In this document: positions 37,751 to 48,884 of the stretch, piece after piece
Layout: each line of letters begins with the position of its first letter
Position numbering within the stretch: position 1 is the stretch's first letter
Assembly (NCBI GenBank): GCA_001692895.1
Contig: KV748177.1
Span: 5,804,130-5,868,129, forward strand
Direction: 5' to 3'
DNA: 64,000 nucleotides
Source: Cenococcum geophilum 1.58
Taxonomy: Eukaryota; Ascomycota; Dothideomycetes; Gloniales; Gloniaceae
The notes under the pieces: model-generated
What the model was told of the DNA's origin: nothing
The model's input: only the letters and a program-made list of their open reading frames with translations
Databases searched by the model: none
Translations under genes and position numbers: made by a program

Positions 37751-39520
37751 TAAGGTTATAGCTTTTATAATTCGGATAATAAAGAAGGGCTTTTTAAACT
37801 CTATATACCACTAGTTGCGATTATACTCTTATATAGTAGTAGTAAACTCCTAAATTACGCTACTAATATAAAAGGCCTTATTATTATTATTAGTCCCATT
37901 TATATACGCCTTAAACTTTTAGAGTAGTATATTTTAAAGGTACTCTACTACCTACTAAATAGATATTTAACTATTAATAAAGACTATTGTCTTTGGTATC
38001 TGTTTAGGTATAAGTACTTTATTACCGTTTATATAGTTATTTAATAAAAAGTATAGATATTTTTTATAAGTCTACCTTTCCTTTAGGAGTTAGTTATATA
38101 TATATAAATATATCTAGATAATTAATAGATATTCTTATAACTTTAATCTAGTATAGATAATTGCTAACTACCTAAAACCTAGCGCGCGGTAAAACCGGTT
38201 TCTTTACCCTTTTATTAAGAGTTGTAAAATAGGTAAACTAGACTATACTTAAGCGGAGAATTATGCGTAGCTTATTTAGTATTAAATAGGCTAGTTAAAA
38301 GCCTTCCCATTCCTTTATAAGATAATATTTATTAATTATAACTAGCCTAATTTAAGACTGTAGCTCTAGCTCCTTTAAGGCATCCTAAAATAACTTTATT
38401 AATGCCTACTTAAGTTTAAGAAGTATATATATATACGCCCCCTCCTAGATCTTTATAATTAGAGACTTCTCCTAACTTCTTATCTTAGCGTTAATAAGAA
38501 CTAGATAAGAACTATCTATCTTCTTAATATTATCTAGCTGCTTATTACCTAGTTTATTTAACTAGATTAGCTAGATTATAATCTTCCCTATTAGAATAAA
38601 ATATATATAAAAGACTAGGCTTTTGCTAAAGCCTATATAGGTAATAAGAAAAGTATTACCTTTTTTAAATATAAGCTGACGTAGAGTATATACCTGCTTA
38701 TTACGCGGCTTAAAGTTATTAAGCTATAAGTAGGTCTAAAGTATAATTCGCTAAAGGTAAAGGTTAATAATCTTATACTAAAACGGTATATTCCCTATCC
38801 CTTAGCACGGTAATTTGCGTCCTACCGGTATCGATAAGAACTAGCCAATTAGAGGAGCTAAATTTAGTGCCTATACCTAGCAATTTAAAGCCTTTACGCA
38901 CGGACCACTTGCTCGTAGGACGCTACCATGCTAAAGGATACGCCCTACCTACTAAATAACTAATAGTAATTCTTTTACGCTTAGTTTTTAAATTAACTAA
39001 AGAGTTTTTAAGATAGAACTATAATTAGCTAACGTCTATAATATAGGCGGCTCTACTACCCTACCATAAGCTCTATACTATTAACTCCGGCAATCTATAT
39101 TCCTACTACCTATCTTCTTTTTTTTTTTTAAATCTTGCTATCTAATTAGCCTAGGAGTTTATAGGAGTATATAAGAGTCTCTAAAAAGTATACCTAGCTA
39201 AACGCGCTATAAATACTATATAGGTATAGTAAATTTAGATAAGCTATTTATAATAAAGTATAAAAGGCACCTTATAAAGTTTTAGGGTAAGTGAAGGTAT
39301 AGTAGTGGACTACGGTCGCTATATTAATAAGATTAGTTAAGTTAACCTAGCTTTAGAAAATATATTTTAAAACTTTATAGCTATATTTTAACCCCTAATA
39401 TAGTAGTTAACTAGCTATATTAATTAAAATATACTAGTAAAGGAGGTTATAATTTAATTATATAATAAACTATAGTTATAACTACTAAATTAACCCTATT
39501 TTAGTTGCTTAAAGTTAATA
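37751..39520 (-). pseudogene. Unidentified coding relic, part 2
   Basis: Continuation of the host sequence interrupted by the copia pair. The minus strand again shows RIP-broken coding-like text, for example FKLLGIGTKFSSSNWLVLID and LPLANYTLDLLIA between about 38,680 and 38,940. The family is not recognised. Near 39,130-39,180 the motif TAATTAGCCTAGGAGTTTAT appears, the reverse complement of the motif at the left edge (23,930-24,120), so the relic is bracketed by inverted copies. That favours a DNA transposon or other discrete element over a host gene. Confidence 0.45.
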
Positions 39521-39524
39521 TATA

Positions 39525-39840
39525 TGTAAGGGATATTATTGCGGACACCTTAGGTTGCCCTTAGAACCCTAGACGCCCCTTAAATAGTCGCCAGTCACGT
39601 GCTAGAGGCACGTGCCCGTAGTATATAGTCTCCACGATCCTAGAGGCCTTACCTCCTTAAGGATTCGTCTCTCTTACCAATCTATCCTATTCTAATCGTG
39701 TCCTTATAGCCCCCTGTCTATAAAGTCCCCTTATAATATATTAGAAATCTAGCCTAGCCTATAGTAAATACGTGCTTATAACCTCTTAGATGCTTTATAG
39801 AGGAATTTAGGGAGGTGCAGGGGTCTAGGGGGTAGCGCGA
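39525..39840 (+). repeat. Candidate LTR start (TGTAAGGG type)
   Basis: It begins TGTAAGGGATATTATTGCGG, has the CACGTGC-TAGAG-GCACGTG palindrome at 39,596-39,614, and has composition unlike the adjacent TA-rich relic. The end was not located. It mirrors the inverted TGTAAGGG start at 23,871 across the relic. It could be an LTR or a terminal sequence of the relic itself. Confidence 0.35.
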
Positions 39841-39883
39841 CGTTCTATTGGCTCAGGAGTTCGCAGGAGTTAGTGCGCGCCGC

Positions 39884-40321
39884 TAACGTCTTAGCCACCC
39901 AGTCGAGCCAGCTACCCAGTCGAGCCACCCCAAAACACACCAAAATCTACCAACTTTAGCCTTTTATAACTCTACCCCTATTAAAGATATTTAAATGAAA
40001 TTTTAAATATAGCTACTTATATATAAAAGTATTTTATTTATAATGTTTTTAAATATATATATTTAAGCTAATATAATATTTTATTAATAAATATTTAAAA
40101 TTAAACTTTTTCTAGGAATTATTATATTAGCTTAAATATATATAATTTTTTTTTAAAAAAAATATAAATAAAACCCTTTGATATATAAGTAGCTATATTT
40201 AAATTTTTATTTAAAAATCTTTAATAGGGGTAGGGTTATAAAAGGCTAAAGTTGGTAGATTTTGGTGTGTTTTGGGGTGGCTCGACCGGGTGGCTGGCTC
40301 GACTGGGTGGCTAAGACGTTA
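39884..40321. mobile_element. 438-bp foldback MITE
   Basis: Both ends carry long terminal inverted repeats starting TAACGTCTTAGCCACCC. The match runs about 107 bp through AAAACACACC and TTTATAACYCTACCCC, then continues more loosely through AT-rich sequence toward the centre, so almost the whole element can fold back. There is no coding capacity. The outer arms keep many CpA/TpG dinucleotides, so they escaped strong RIP. A direct repeat ATTGGCTCAGGAGTTCGCA lies outside both ends (39,847 and 40,322). Superfamily unknown; a TA or TAA target is possible. Confidence 0.85.
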
Positions 40322-40346
40322 ATTGGCTCAGGAGTTCGCACGAGTT

Positions 40347-41034
40347 GGCAGAGTGGGGCTGTGGCAAGAGAGTGGGGCCATGCAACGCCACAAATTCCTC
40401 GGAGAAGCGGGTAAGACACACTAGTATTAGATGTACACATCACCAAGCTTTCAGTTAAAGGAGAGCCCGTGATTGGCTAAATCTTTATCGATATGCGTGG
40501 ACGCAAACCAGCGCGGGAAGGGATATGGCTTTTACTAGTAAAATAGGTGCCCGAGTAGTGCCTTGGCTACCCTTACCGCCTGCTGGGCCGCCGCTGATCA
40601 AAAGATTCGGGCAGTAAAGTTGCTGCCAAGAGTTACTGCCCGGATCCTACATCAGGCTAAAAAGTGATGCCCCACTATCAGTGCCTTATTATAATGCTGG
40701 AAAGGTCCGAACGAGACATAATCTGACGATTTTCTGTCTTGGGAAGCCACAAGTCTATGGCGAAACTTCCACCTTCGAGCGATGACGGCCAAGCAAAGCG
40801 CAGGCGGACGGATACGGTACCTGATTGGAAGAGTGCACGTCCTCAATGGAAGCAAGAGCGAGGAGATTCCTAAGCTCGACAATAATGACAAGATAGTACA
40901 GAGGCGCTGGGCAACTGTAAACCACGCAGTGCCCACTCCAACTTCGCAGCCGATATGTTTTAGACGTTATCCCCGCGACAAGCATTAGTCACAAAGCTCC
41001 ACAAATCCCTTAGCCATAGCCTCTTAGTTCATGG
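40347..41034. other. Low-copy sequence of normal composition; no certain gene
   Basis: This is part of the arrestin gene island, cut off from it by the hAT insertion. Short frames exist on both strands. One on the plus strand begins at ATG 40,757 and gives MAKLPPSSDDGQAKRRRTD before stopping at 40,873; its basic KRRR cluster looks like a nuclear signal, but the product is 38 residues. On the minus strand 40,652-40,936 gives 94 residues with a hydrophobic start. Neither has recognisable homology to me, so the region may be intergenic or a truncated gene. Confidence 0.3.
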
Positions 41035-44000
41035 CAGACTTGCTAATAAACAAACAGCCGTTTGCCTGTTTCCATCGTTTATTTATTTATACCAAACAAA
41101 CAAACAATCTAGAGGGCTAGGAATAGGCAATCAATCAATCCAAAGGGAGGCTCGTTTATTTGGGTAGATTGGGTCGTTTATATATATATTTAGTAGAGTT
41201 TTAGGTTTTAAGGGGAGTAGGTAATTTGGTGGTAAGGTTTAGGCAATTATATAATATACATAGGCGTAATATAATATACCTAATTGCGGAAAAGTTAATA
41301 CCTACTACTACTACGTCGCCTATTATTAATATACCGCCTCTAATATATCCTACTATCTTATTAAAGCTAACCTCACTAATCTTATAGAAGAAATATACTT
41401 AGTTACGGACACTGAGGCCGCCGAAGCCTCCAATATTAATACTACTAAAAGTAGCTTAGTATAGGACGACGATAATTATATAGGGCTTAATTGGGATAAG
41501 GTACCAAAGTACTAACGGCCTAATTCTAGCCTAAAACGTGCTCCGAGCTATATTTGGGACTATAGTTGGCGACTTCAGCAGCGGTATAATGCTAAATCGA
41601 CCGTTTGGCTATATAAATACTGCTACAAGCATAATATTAAAGTAACACTTTATAAGACTGGCAAGGCTATATCCTTAGTAAAGATATATCTTACTAAGGA
41701 TATAGAGGGCCACCGAATTGGCCAGGACGGTGAAACTATTAATTATCCTAGTTAAAAGCGCGTAGGAACTGTTTTGAAGCAAATTTAATAAAAATACTAC
41801 GTCTTATAAGTTGTCGCTAATAAGCTAATTACGGCTTATAATACTAAGACCTTTAAGAACATATTAATTAATTGGCTGGCGGCTGGTAACTAGCCTCTAT
41901 AAGAGGTTAAGTGACCTAAATTTTATGCCTTAATCGGCGCCGCCAATAAGGACGCTGAGCGCGATCTATATAAGAACTACCAGTTAATTTGCACTAAGAT
42001 CCTTACTAAATATAAAGGCAACAAAGGCATAATAACGGAAGAACTGGGTATATTATTGTCGCTTATTTATATATTATTTAATGGCTAAATAACAAAGGAT
42101 AAGAAGAAGGCGCTTACTGGTATTTATATTTACTATATTAACGCTAAAGGCCAAATTTATAACTTTCTGCTCGCTCTACTAGAGCAACTCGGCGAGTATA
42201 GTGGCTTTAACTACGCCGACACTATTGGCAGCATTATATTTAAATTTGGCCTTACTAATTAAATTAGCTAGTTTATTATGGATAACGCTTATAATAACAA
42301 TACGGCTGTTAATAATCTTATAATTAAACTCAGATTTAATAGTAAGGAGCGTTATATTCGGTATATCGCCTATATCTTTAACCTAGTAGCTTAATCTTGC
42401 CTTTTTAGTAAGGATAAGGACTCTTTTAATAATAAGTAGAATATTAATATAGGCAGGCGTTATTACTACCTTTTTTTTATTAATTGCTAATAAACCTTAT
42501 AGGCTAAAGAAGCCTTTCTTAATAAGTGGCGAAAGCAAGGCCCGCTTGGAACCCTTATTAATTTTATCTACTTAATCTATTTACCTTAAAAATATAAAGA
42601 GCTCTATTAATTTTAGCGAGAGAATAATAATATACTACTGCGCGACAACTTTATAGTCCGCGAGGTGGTTATACCTATTAAGACTTAGTAGAATAGCTAC
42701 CTATTAATGTTTATACGGGCCGTTAATCTATAAGGACCTATATCGGCAATAATAGTGTATAATATTAATAAATGGAATAAGAAGATCGCGGCTATTAAAG
42801 TAGCTTAAGTATAATGGAAGAAGCTATTAAAAGCGAAGATTCCGGAGCCTCCTCTCTATATTAAAGTCGGCGGCCTTACTACGTACGATTAGGATGTTAT
42901 TAAGTAGTATATTATAATCCTCTAGCCGCTTTATAAGGCAACTCTTAAGCTTAAAGTAAGAGGTAGAGCTAGGCGCAATGGCGTAATTTAGGAGGTGCTT
43001 TCTTATATAGAGTAGCTTATAAAGATATTTAAAGAAGCTAAGGCTTAAATAGCTAAGGTAATAATAAAGGATTATCCTAATTAAGAGGTAATTAAGGATT
43101 ACTATAATATTAATATTAACGCGGCGTAAAGTAAGCTTAAAAAGTACTATAATAAGCTTAACAATACGCCCATCTACTACGTAGCCGTTCTTCTATACCT
43201 AAATCTAAAGCAATTCTACTAAAACGCCTAGGAGGATAGGCCTAAATAGATTATTAAAGGCGACGTCTCCTTTTAAACGCTCTGGCTTTAATATAAAGGT
43301 AAAAAGCCGTAAACTAGGAAGTAGGTAGTTAAAAAGAGCTAAAGCTAGCAATTTAATATTAATAACTTCACTAGAAGCTTTATAGGTCTTAATACTACGC
43401 CCTCTTCTTTCTTTTTAGCTAATAATAATAATAATAAGTATAAGAAGTGGAAGAAGCTTAACCTACTACTAAAGGAGTATCTACTGGCTTAGAACGTGTT
43501 TCTCTACTAGATTATAATAATAGAGCAATATCCAAACGTTAGCTAGATGGCGCTTAATATCCTTTTAATTCTAGTAATAAGCTACAACTATAAACGTATT
43601 TTTAGTAAGTTAGGTAATATACTAGCGCCTTAATAATTAAGAATAAAGCTAGATATAATAGCGGCCTTATAATGCAATCGCAGCTTTAATCGCAATAGCT
43701 TTATTAGAAAATAACCTTTCCTAATAAGGAAATTAGATACTAGTTCGGATTTAAGCAGAAATTACGCCATTTAACTTAGATTGCTGACTTTTAGGCAGGT
43801 CTTTCGCAAAATTGGATTTTTTATTAATCCTCCACAGAATAAGATTCTTCCTCCCCCCTATATCCTACAAACCTACCGTCACATGAGCCGATTGATATAC
43901 CTATAATAATAAGTTCTAAGGTTTGGTGTGATAGCTAGATCGATATTGCTATCGTTCTAGGTAGCAATCGATTTTTAGGCAGAATCTTAATGGACGAAGT

Positions 44001-44310
44001 TCTTTGTCAAAACCGAAGTCACGTGACCATCTCTGTAACACTAAAAGTCTATCACGAACTCTCTTAACCCTAAAATATCACCACTATACTGCGCAAGGGC
44101 CTGCGGGCAACTGTTTCCTACCTTTATTATACTTATAGAGCATTCTACTGTTAACTATTTTATATATAAAGCTTCCAAACGAGACAAACGAGTTTGACTG
44201 TTTGTTTGAGTTGTTTCCAATTAATCAATCAATCAAACGAACGCTCTAATATAGGCAAACAATCAAACCTGAAGGCCTTCGTTTGATTTGTTTGTTTAAT
44301 AGCAAGTCTG
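41035..44310 (+). mobile_element. hAT-superfamily DNA transposon, RIP-degraded
   Basis: Terminal inverted repeats CAGACTTGCTAWTAAACAAACA bound a 3,276-bp element. An exact 8-bp target duplication GTTCATGG flanks it (41,027-41,034 and 44,311-44,318), diagnostic for hAT. Subterminal AAACAAAC and AATCAATC repeats occupy both ends. The interior (about 41,290-43,700, plus strand) is a recognisable transposase full of TAG/TAA codons. Before excision of any ancestor it would have used a DDE-type cut-and-paste reaction; this copy cannot. Confidence 0.93.
41290..43700 (+). pseudogene. hAT transposase pseudogene
   Basis: In plus-strand order: an acidic N-terminus, a BED-type zinc-finger region (STVWLYKYCYKHNIK, about 41,595-41,640), the catalytic-domain segment MDNAYNNNTAVN (about 42,278-42,310) followed by YIRYIAYIFNLVA, and the C-terminal hAT dimerisation domain YPNVSQMALNILLI...YKRIFSKLGNILAP (about 43,530-43,640). 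Numerous TAG and TAA codons interrupt it, mostly explainable as RIP of CAG/CAA/TGG. It is a decayed copy of a fungal hAT transposase of about 800 codons. Confidence 0.88.
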
Positions 44311-44444
44311 GTTCATGGTAAAGCGTATGACTAAAGGACAGTTATGAAAGGTACTTATCGACCTCAGCTGTCCATACCATGCTATTGGATGATCCACCGG
44401 ATGGAATCCTGCGCTTTAGGAGAACATTGGCGTATGTTGATCTC

Positions 44445-45910
44445 TTAATAAGGCGGAGGTGGGACATTATTGGCCGTCACGGCAGAGCCTCGCGTTATAC
44501 CCAAATGCCTCTCTGATCCAATTCTCCATGGAACGAAGATTGTCTGTTCAGTGCTGTGGTGTCCGTTAAGTTCAGCTGTAGCCATCACACGAGGTGCAGG
44601 CGTAATTCCTGAATGAACTTCGACGTTGATCGCGGCATTGACCACCTAAAAGGAGGATGAGAGAATATTAGTGCTAGCATGGAACATTTGGATGCATTGT
44701 TTTATACGTAGACTGTTTCTTCAGGACTATGTGAGAATCCCGCGGTCACCACGAGTGAATGCTGCCTTATAACAGTGCAGGTGGTGAAGCTGGGGGTCAC
44801 GTCCCGCACGGTGGCGTCCTTCCAGAGATCTCTACTGATCTCATCTGACAATCCTCCATTTGCACGCGAACCAGTCAACTGCAGCTCAAGCCCCGAGATA
44901 TGCACGAGATCTCTGCTCGATGTCCAGGTAGCCGAGTCAGATCCAATAGTTATAGTTGTACTCGTATGAATCGCGACTCCTAAGGTTCGCAATGTGATCG
45001 GAGGGTCATTGGCCAGTGTCGCGTGCGTCCTTACGAAAAGCCGCAGTGGCACACTGCGCTGTATGTACAGGATGGCTGGCGAAGGGAGAGTTGCCTCGAG
45101 TAACACAAAGCTATACGCCCGCCTGCCCGCACCTGAAGCGGATCTAAAGGTCGATGGAGGAATATTGGAATCAAGATTCTTAGGGTTGAGCGGCTGCATA
45201 CTTCTGCCATAGACCGGATCCAACATCGGGGGTGGTAGAGCCGGATCTAGTGGCAAGAATGTAAGCTCCTGCTCGGATACTAGGTCATGCTTGAATCGTC
45301 CCGGCCTTTGGACTTTGACCCTCAACCAATACTGAACTTTTGCAGAGCCCTCATGGCTCGGTGCGCGAAACTTAAAGGATGGTGGCAAGGTGGTTTTGAG
45401 GTGTGTTATCCATGGTTGTGGTTTATGGCATGCAGAAAGGACGGGAAAACGGATCTGGAATGGAAACGAATGTGTACCCTTTGGTAAGGTGAAGCCTTTA
45501 ACTGTCAAGGGGACATTGGCCGGCGGAAATATATTCTGTGAGAGTTTGAAAAGCTGAATTCGTGATCGTTGTAAGCTTCAAGAAAAGGTACTGTGACCAG
45601 GTGACAGGGCCGTCAAGGAATGGAGGAGTCGCACCTTGTGATTGTCCACAGTCCCAAAGGGGGTATCTTCTGAGCTGGTCGATTTGAACAAAGCAGCTAG
45701 GAGCCTGCCTATACGGGAGAAGATATTAGGTATCTCCCCTCAGTGTACTATGCAGATGCGAACAGATAGCCCACCTTGAAGTGAGAGAACAATTTTCGAT
45801 ACTGCCGCCTCGCGCCAGAGATGCACGTTGGCAACGCCTCTGATGTATTGAAGGGTAGTGAATGCTTCATGATTGTAGACAGGCCGTTCTAACTCAAGGG
45901 TTACTTTCAT
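44445..45910 (-). CDS. Arrestin-domain (ART-type) trafficking adaptor, four exons, 418 residues
   Basis: Exons (minus): 45,910-45,775; 45,708-45,635; 45,553-44,708; 44,645-44,445; all introns GT-AG (66, 81 and 62 bp), reading frame continuous. Arrestin N-domain features: ELERPVY (residues 6-12), LSQNIFPP (74-81), GFTLPKGTHSFPF (90-102), TLPPSF (125-130), WLRVKVQRPG (146-155), with an arrestin C-like beta region to about 385. The protein ends PPPPY (414-418), a PPxY motif. In yeast and Aspergillus, PPxY arrestins bind the WW domains of Rsp5/HulA and direct ubiquitination and endocytosis of plasma-membrane transporters; that role is inferred here. The start is the first in-frame ATG after a TAG. 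That TAG could also be an intron end (CCCCCAGCGTAG), so an upstream exon is possible. The gene is not RIP-damaged and a hAT element lies just past its 3' end. Confidence 0.85.
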
Positions 45911-46300
45911 AATTGGGCGATCGAGTGGTCCCAGAATCCAACTTGTGATGAGAGTCTACGCTGGGGGAAGGTTGGGAAGGCAAGATCGGCAAATTTGAAA
46001 GAAACTAATTAGCTACAGTAGGTAGATACCCAAGGTTTTCCGGGGCCACTAGCCAACTATTGGGCCTGCTACGAACTACCAGTGAATGAATGAATGAAGT
46101 CTATTACGCCCGACTAAGCCTAAAGGGCACTAGCGCTATCTACACAGTCCAATTCCTCCAGTTCCGCCATGGTCTCGTAATTGACCGAGTTTACGAGGTC
46201 TATACTTACGAATCCCAGATTTCGAACTTTGCCAAGCAAGCTTCTAATTAGTTTAAAAAAAACTTACGCGCGGTAAGTCGTATCAGAATTCACGTGATAA
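45911..46300. promoter_or_regulatory. Upstream region of the arrestin gene
   Basis: Normal composition to about 46,250, after which TA-rich repeat sequence starts. A polypyrimidine tract (CTTGCCTTCCCAACCTTCCCCCAG, minus strand, about 45,965-45,985) and a branch-like GCTAAT upstream resemble an intron end, so part of this may be transcribed. GAATGAATGAATGAA repeats lie at 46,082-46,097. A CACGTG lies at 46,293-46,298. Confidence 0.35.
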
Positions 46301-48470
46301 ACTTTAAAATATTATATACTTACCTTTTTATTAATATCTTTATTAACTTCTCTATTAATATATACTACTATATATACTGTAAATGTAGTAAACCCTACTA
46401 TAATTAAGTATAGCAGGTGCTATATCCATAAGCCCCGCCTTAACATTATTGGAGATAGCCCTTTTAAAAAAGGGTTTAATGCTATACTAGTTATATTAGT
46501 TAAATTCGCGTTTTTCCTCTATATTACTTTTACTTCTACTTACTTCTCTCCATTTCTAAATATAATTTAAATAAGTAGAAAGCTCTTATAGAGCTAGGTT
46601 CTACTACTAAGATTTATCCTATAAAGCGCTAGCTAAATACTCTACCTAAAATAATACTAAGAACGCCTTTTTACCTCATGGCTGGAATAGTTAAAATATC
46701 CCTAAAATTACTCGGCGATAGGGGTACGAGGAAGTAGCTACTTATAATAATTAATTTAGGGCCTTAAATTACGTAGCTTTCTATTGGGCTTGCGTTGTGT
46801 CTTATTAGTACCCGCTTAACTACTTCTATAATCGGACACTAAAAGAAGCTTACGAGGTTGCTGCTAATATTAATGAGTTTAATAACAATTTCGTAGATAA
46901 CCTAGAGCTATATTTGTCCTTTAAGATTCTATATACCCGCGTTAAAAACATTAACGTAGTTAAAGTTAATAATTCTAATAAGCTTAGTAATAGGGAGCTT
47001 AATTATAACTATAATTAGGGTATATATTGGGGTATATACTCGCAGCTTAATAAGAAGACTTATTAGTAGGACGTATAATTACAGCCTATACCGTAGAGCT
47101 ACCTACTATAGATAGCAACTCCGTCCTCTTTATAATCGGCCTAGTGTTATATTTATAACGTTGTAGTTAGTTACTATAGGTAGATTTAAATAGGCCTTAG
47201 CCCCCCCCCTAGTATCTACTACGCTCTATAATATAGTAATATCTAATAGTAAGCCGTTACTATTGGTTTAAGCGACCCCTACTAAAGTAGCTGCCTTTAA
47301 TATTAACGGCAGAACTATATATAAACTACTAAGGTTGCCGGTAAGCCGTCCTTTAAGGAATTACCTATTACTAGTCTTACGTCTCTATAATAGGCTTTTA
47401 AAGATATTTACTACCTTATCCTTAATAATAAATTAATAATTAGGTAAGCATATCTAGCTCAAATTGATTACCGCCTCTATTAGATCTATTCTATATATAA
47501 CGACAACTACTTTAGGGGCTTGAATATCTTAGTAGTAGGCGATTTCTATTAACTGTCCTCTGTAGATTAAACGGCCTTATATAGCAGTTTACCTAATTAA
47601 CTATTAGAGCTTATTAGCCGTAGAAAGGAAGCCCATAAGGTAATTGACCGAGCTATAATCCTTGATTGAGTTGTGTAGTGGGGTGGTAATAATACCGAGA
47701 GGTCTATATTTGGGACCGCCCTTATGGAGCTACGTAGTAATTCTATAAGTAATATAGCCTAAAAGCTTCTTTTAACGAGATATTAGTAGGGCTTATCTAT
47801 TAATAAGGTTATAAGCATTAATAATATAATCCAGCTCTATAATATACGCGTAGCTATAGGTAAGTATAATACTATCTAGCTTTATAATTTTTTACGGCCG
47901 GTAGTAGTTATTAAGTTAATAGATATTAATATAGGTATATAAAAGGTTACTTTTAATTAGTATAATACTATAGAGAATTTAACCCTATATATTAGCGCTA
48001 AAGTTATACTAGTATAGAATATCTAGGTTTAACTAGGCTTAGTAAATAGTACTACTACTATAGTTAAAGATATTATATAGAAGGAGTAAGCTAATATTAA
48101 AAAGGATTAGCCCTAAGCACTGCTGATTACAGTAGATAGTTATAATAAACCTGCCCTATTTACTCGGTAGGACGGGAGAAAGGTTATCCCTATCTTTTCC
48201 GTACTTTATAAATAGGAGGGTATAAAAGACTCTTACTCGCGGAATTAATTTCTAATTACTCTAGCTTTTACTCTTACTATATATAAGAGTTAGGGCTTAA
48301 TACTTAACTAGGTAGTTCTAGATATTAAGGGTAAAGATAAGATAGCTAAGCTAACTTATATAGTAATCTTATAGGTTAAGAAACTTTTAAGCCTTATATT
48401 TAAATATAGATTTAATAAGAAATGATTTTAGCTATCTATAAGTAAGGCCAAGGAAGTATAATAGGAAGAT
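46300..48470 (+). pseudogene. PIF1-family helicase relic, Helitron-like
   Basis: The plus strand keeps the conserved order of a PIF1-type (superfamily 1B) helicase. The first block corresponds to APTKVAAFNINGRTIY (about 47,272-47,320). The Walker B region is GLNILVVGDFYQLSSVD (47,518-47,566). After it comes a segment matching the LGLVNSTT...IVKDII region (about 48,030-48,080). The final motif, corresponding to ITLAFTLTIYKS*GL, lies near 48,250-48,297. Such helicases are the hallmark of fungal Helitrons. I did not find a clear P-loop, a Rep nuclease domain or Helitron ends, so a captured or stand-alone PIF1 homologue is also possible. The frame is broken by many TAG/TAA codons, as expected from RIP. 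Confidence 0.7.
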
Positions 48471-48508
48471 CTTATATAGAGGTAGTTGTAACTACTCTAA
48501 AATGACTA

Positions 48509-48761
48509 ATCCTAATTAGGAAACTATATGCTAGCCTAAAGTTAGCTAGAGGCTTTACTATTTAACTCTATTTAGTAACTCTAGACAATTATAATAATTC
48601 CTAACTAGGAACTCTCTTTCTAGCCTCTAGTCTTACTTAGTTACCCTAGCGGCTATATATAGTATTTAACATATATATAATAAAGCCCTCTATAAGTAGG
48701 CTTAGCTATATCTCCAATTTCTTTAATATTAGTAAGGGGTGGCTAATTTTTTAGTCCTTTT
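48509..48761 (+). repeat. Direct repeat copy 1 (pair with 50,012)
   Basis: About 250 bp alignable with 50,012-50,259: both start TAGGAAA(C/T)TATAT(G/A)CTAGCCTA and end TAATTTTTTA after an ATATATATAA block. The two copies bracket the interval 48,762-50,011 in the same orientation. Confidence 0.6.
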
Positions 48762-48884
48762 TCTCTAATTAATTTCTAGTTTTCTTTCCGCGCGACTATA
48801 CCAACTAATTATATTATATAATGCTACTTAGGTCCGTATATTAGCGGCCACGACTTCTCTATAATATAGTTAAGATTTTATGTC

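Noticed and set aside
44775-45487. Plus-strand frames across the arrestin gene
   Set aside because: They are antisense shadows of exon 3; the minus strand has the conserved arrestin blocks and consistent introns.
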